Below, piece by piece: positions 7,168 to 8,938 of a stretch of 8,938 nucleotides of DNA. Source of the stretch: Desulfuromusa sp. Its GTDB lineage: Bacteria; Desulfobacterota; Desulfuromonadia; Desulfuromonadales; Geopsychrobacteraceae. Below the pieces are notes generated by a model. That model had not been told where the DNA came from. It searched no databases and saw only the letters and a list, made by a program, of their open reading frames with translations. The DNA is taken from contig JAGGWI010000251.1 in assembly GCA_021157505.1 (NCBI GenBank), forward strand, positions 1 through 8,938, in the 5' to 3' direction. Position 1 is the first letter of the stretch. The number at the start of each line of letters is the position of its first letter. The position numbers and the translations under genes were made by a program.

Positions 7168-7296
7168 TGATGGCTAAGCAAAAATTTTGATCTTCAAGGC
7201 GCAGTGGCTTTTCAGGGGTGAAGGCATACGTTTGCTATGCCGAGATCCTGAAAAACTACTGCAACACCGAAGATCGGACTTTTTGCAACGCCATCA
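7168..7296. repeat. 129-base imperfect inverted repeat element (TGATGGC ends)
   Basis: The left arm 7168-7216 and the reverse complement of the right arm 7247-7296 agree at 37 of 50 aligned columns with one gap, in blocks: TGATGGC, GCAAAAA, GATCTTC, GCAGT and TTTTCAGG. The loop holds a further perfect hairpin GGCATA/TATGCC (7223-7228 with 7236-7241). The whole can form one long stem-loop. I recognise the type, from sequence resemblance only, as a dispersed palindrome of Desulfuromonadales-like genomes. Its right end TGATGGC (minus strand) contains the TGA stop codon of the J-domain gene at 7294-7296, so the element either supplied that stop or inserted exactly at it. No protein is encoded in it. 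Confidence 0.82.
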
Positions 7297-7587
7297 GCCT
7301 TTCTCACCCCAGAGTCCAACATCATAAAACTGTTCCCGCAAGCGTTGTTCCGGGTATTGATTCAAGAAGGTTTCCTTGGAAAAATCAAAGCAGTAATCAC
7401 CAAGGTATTCATTCAAAATTTTATAGGCCGCATTAATCCGCCGAATTTTATCATTATCAGGAGCAGCCCCCCGATCAGGGTGGTAACGACGCACCAGTTT
7501 CCGGTGACGCTCACGAACCTTCTTCAGCGTGACCTGTTGCGGCAACTCAAATTCAGTCAACGCTGCGATTAAATCCTCATAGGTCAT
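7294..7587 (-). CDS. Small J-domain (DnaJ-like) protein
   Basis: This 97-residue cytoplasmic protein consists of a J domain and a short tail. The HPD tripeptide that stimulates the DnaK ATPase is at residues 36-38 (RRYHPDRG). It is preceded by a basic helix II (LKKVRERHRKLVRRY) and followed by helix III (DNDKIRRINAAYKILNEYL). There is no G/F region, zinc domain or client-binding domain as in full DnaJ, so it would recruit DnaK to a specific partner or site. The tail (YCFDFSKETFLNQYPEQRLR and beyond) is aromatic and charged and is not assigned to any domain. Start ATG 7585-7587 has GGGAGG at 7592-7597, four bases away. The stop TGA falls inside the terminal heptamer of the 7168-7296 repeat. 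It lies 246 bases upstream of the radical SAM gene in the same direction. The partner protein is unknown. Confidence 0.9.
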   Translation of the reverse strand: MTYEDLIAALTEFELPQQVTLKKVRERHRKLVRRYHPDRGAAPDNDKIRRINAAYKILNEYLGDYCFDFSKETFLNQYPEQRLREQFYDVGLWGEKG

Positions 7588-7713
7588 AAAACCTCCCAGA
7601 CAACAGGACAGTCGATAGTAAATAATAACTTGTAAATATACCTCAGAAAACTTTTTGATAACAGTTTTTAAAATAATATCTGCGCCACCTGATAAAAAAA
7701 ACGAGCCCTCTGT

Positions 7714-7743
7714 TTGACAGGCTACCTTGGTTCAGAATAGGAT
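7714..7743 (+). promoter_or_regulatory. Candidate sigma-70 promoter for radA
   Basis: A perfect -35 box TTGACA (7714-7719) is followed after 18 bases by TAGGAT (7738-7743), which matches 4 of 6 consensus positions. Transcription would begin near 7750, leaving a leader of about 30 bases before the radA GTG. The prediction rests on sequence match alone. Confidence 0.4.
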
Positions 7744-7770
7744 GCGTTGTTATTCTGATAGATATTTAAT

Positions 7771-7775
7771 GGAGG
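7771..7775 (+). promoter_or_regulatory. Ribosome binding site fixing the GTG start of radA
   Basis: GGAGG lies four bases before GTG 7780-7782. It marks the start just ahead of the MARQRTIYSC N-terminus expected for RadA. No upstream in-frame start with similar support is visible. Confidence 0.75.
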
Positions 7776-7779
7776 TATT

Positions 7780-8938
7780 GTGGCACGGCAAAGAACCATC
7801 TACAGCTGTCAACATTGCGGTTTTCAAAGTCCAAAATGGCTGGGACGCTGTCCCGACTGTCAGCAGTGGAATACGCTGGTTGAAGAACAGCCAATAACAG
7901 CTTCTGGCCATAGTCGGGCGCTGCCCGAACCGGGTAAGCCCGTGAAACTGGCAGAGGTCAACAGCAGTGAAGAGGATCGTTTAAGCTGTGGAATGGCAGA
8001 ACTGGATCGAACCCTCGGTGGTGGCGTTGTCCCGGGATCTTTAATCCTGATCGGCGGAGATCCCGGAATTGGAAAATCGACCCTGCTGTTGCAAGCTTTT
8101 GCCAACTTGGCAAAAAATGGGACGGCTCTCTATGTCACTGCGGAAGAATCGACCCGACAGGTCAAACTGCGGGCCGACCGCCTCGGCATCACAACAGAAA
8201 ACCTCTATTTGCTGGCAGAAACATCTCTGGAACAGATAAAACAGCGGATCAAGGAGCTGCAACCGGACTTTCTGGCCATTGACTCCATCCAGACCATCTT
8301 CACCAGCAATCTGGATTCCGCCCCCGGCAGTGTCAGCCAGGTGCGTGAATGTACCGGGCAATTGATGATTCAAGCCAAAGGGGATGGGCTGCCAACCTTT
8401 CTGGTCGGTCATGTCACCAAAGATGGAGCGATAGCCGGACCGAGAGTCCTGGAGCACATGGTTGACACCGTCCTCTATTTTGAAGGGGATCCGGGACATC
8501 CCTACCGGATTTTGCGGGCGGTTAAAAATCGCTTTGGCTCAACCAATGAAATCGGGGTTTTCGAGATGCGGGAACAAGGGCTGTGCGAAGTGAGCAATCC
8601 GTCAGAATTGTTTCTGGCCGAGCGTCCGAAAAAAAGCGCCGGGAGTGCCGTCGTTGCCGCGCTTGAAGGGACCCGGCCACTGCTGGTGGAATTGCAGGCA
8701 CTGGTGTCAAGCAGCTCCTTCGGCACCCCACAGCGAACCGCAATCGGCATCGACCACAAACGTGTCGCCCTGCTGATTGCCATTCTGGAAAAAAAGATTG
8801 AACTCTCCCTGGCTGGGCAGGATATTTTTATCAATGTCGCTGGCGGTGTCCGCCTCGATGAACCGGCCATCGACCTTGCCGCTATTGCGGCGCTGGCTTC
8901 AAGTCATCTTAACCGGGTCATTAACCCAAAGTTAGTTC
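7780..8938 (+). CDS. radA: DNA repair protein RadA (3' end outside window)
   Basis: The frame runs from GTG 7780 to the window edge without a stop, 386 complete codons; E. coli RadA has 460, so about 70 residues are missing. RadA is a RecA-like hexameric ATPase/helicase that drives branch migration in recombinational repair and natural transformation. Visible parts in order: an N-terminal zinc finger with C10, C13, C24 and C27 (SCQHCGFQSPKWLGRCPDC); Walker A GGDPGIGKST at 92-101; Walker B region FLAIDS with D168; and the RadA-specific KNRFG motif at 249-253. From about residue 285 the Lon-protease-like domain begins (RPLLVELQALVSSSSFGTPQ), which lacks proteolytic activity in this family. The GTG start is supported by GGAGG at 7771-7775 and a candidate promoter at 7714-7743. 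It diverges from the J-domain gene and is probably regulated separately. All key motifs are intact. Confidence 0.97.
   Translation, partial: MARQRTIYSCQHCGFQSPKWLGRCPDCQQWNTLVEEQPITASGHSRALPEPGKPVKLAEVNSSEEDRLSCGMAELDRTLGGGVVPGSLILIGGDPGIGKSTLLLQAFANLAKNGTALYVTAEESTRQVKLRADRLGITTENLYLLAETSLEQIKQRIKELQPDFLAIDSIQTIFTSNLDSAPGSVSQVRECTGQLMIQAKGDGLPTFLVGHVTKDGAIAGPRVLEHMVDTVLYFEGDPGHPYRILRAVKNRFGSTNEIGVFEMREQGLCEVSNPSELFLAERPKKSAGSAVVAALEGTRPLLVELQALVSSSSFGTPQRTAIGIDHKRVALLIAILEKKIELSLAGQDIFINVAGGVRLDEPAIDLAAIAALASSHLNRVINPKLV

Larger units (their letters stand above)
7588..7779. other. Divergent intergenic region between the J-domain gene and radA
   Basis: These 192 bases separate two genes read in opposite directions and must hold both promoters. 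The left half (7615-7680) is strongly AT-rich and includes TATATT-like boxes on the minus strand, without a clear -35 partner. The right half holds a credible sigma-70 type promoter for radA (listed separately). I see no hairpin terminator, riboswitch or repeat here. Confidence 0.6.

Noticed and set aside
7218..7436. A 72-codon plus-strand reading frame across the repeat and the J-domain gene
   Set aside because: It is antisense to the J-domain gene, half of it lies in a palindromic repeat, and it has no recognisable domain.

Overview
The window reads as ordinary chromosomal DNA of moderate GC from a Gram-negative anaerobe. It most resembles the Desulfuromonadales/Geobacter-Pelobacter group (Desulfobacterota). 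I infer this from the gene set (a fused TIGR03960/TIGR03936 radical SAM protein next to RNase G, a small J-domain protein, a DUF47-Pit pair) and from the style of the dispersed palindromic repeats. It is not proven from this sequence alone. There is no tRNA, rRNA, CRISPR array, transposase or phage gene.

Layout from left to right. (1) Positions 2-880, +: the 3' part of an FAD-dependent oxidoreductase whose 5' end lies outside the window. (2) Positions 1015-2729, +: a two-gene unit made of a PhoU-like DUF47 accessory protein and a PiT-family permease, most likely low-affinity phosphate uptake. (3) Positions 2736-2807: a large, nearly perfect palindrome between the converging pit and rng genes. 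(4) Positions 7587 back to 2808, -: a J-domain protein, an 851-residue radical SAM/DUF2344 fusion and ribonuclease G, all in one direction. The two gaps between these three genes (246 and 178 bases) are largely occupied by palindromic repeat elements. (5) Positions 7588-7779: a divergent promoter region. (6) Positions 7780-8938, +: radA from its GTG start, running off the right edge.

How the genes may work together: DUF47 and Pit form one transport module. RNase G matures and degrades RNA. The radical SAM fusion is widely conserved but has no established reaction. Its placement with rng and a J-protein suggests, without proving, a housekeeping role linked to RNA or translation. RadA belongs to recombinational repair and is probably only a neighbour.

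The most notable signal outside the genes is four unrelated palindromic repeat families, at 2736-2807, 4370-4486, 7061-7147 and 7168-7296. Three of them start at, or within about 5 bases of, the stop codon of a minus-strand gene. I found no clear sign of a new defence, mobile or biosynthetic system here; the proteins belong to known families.
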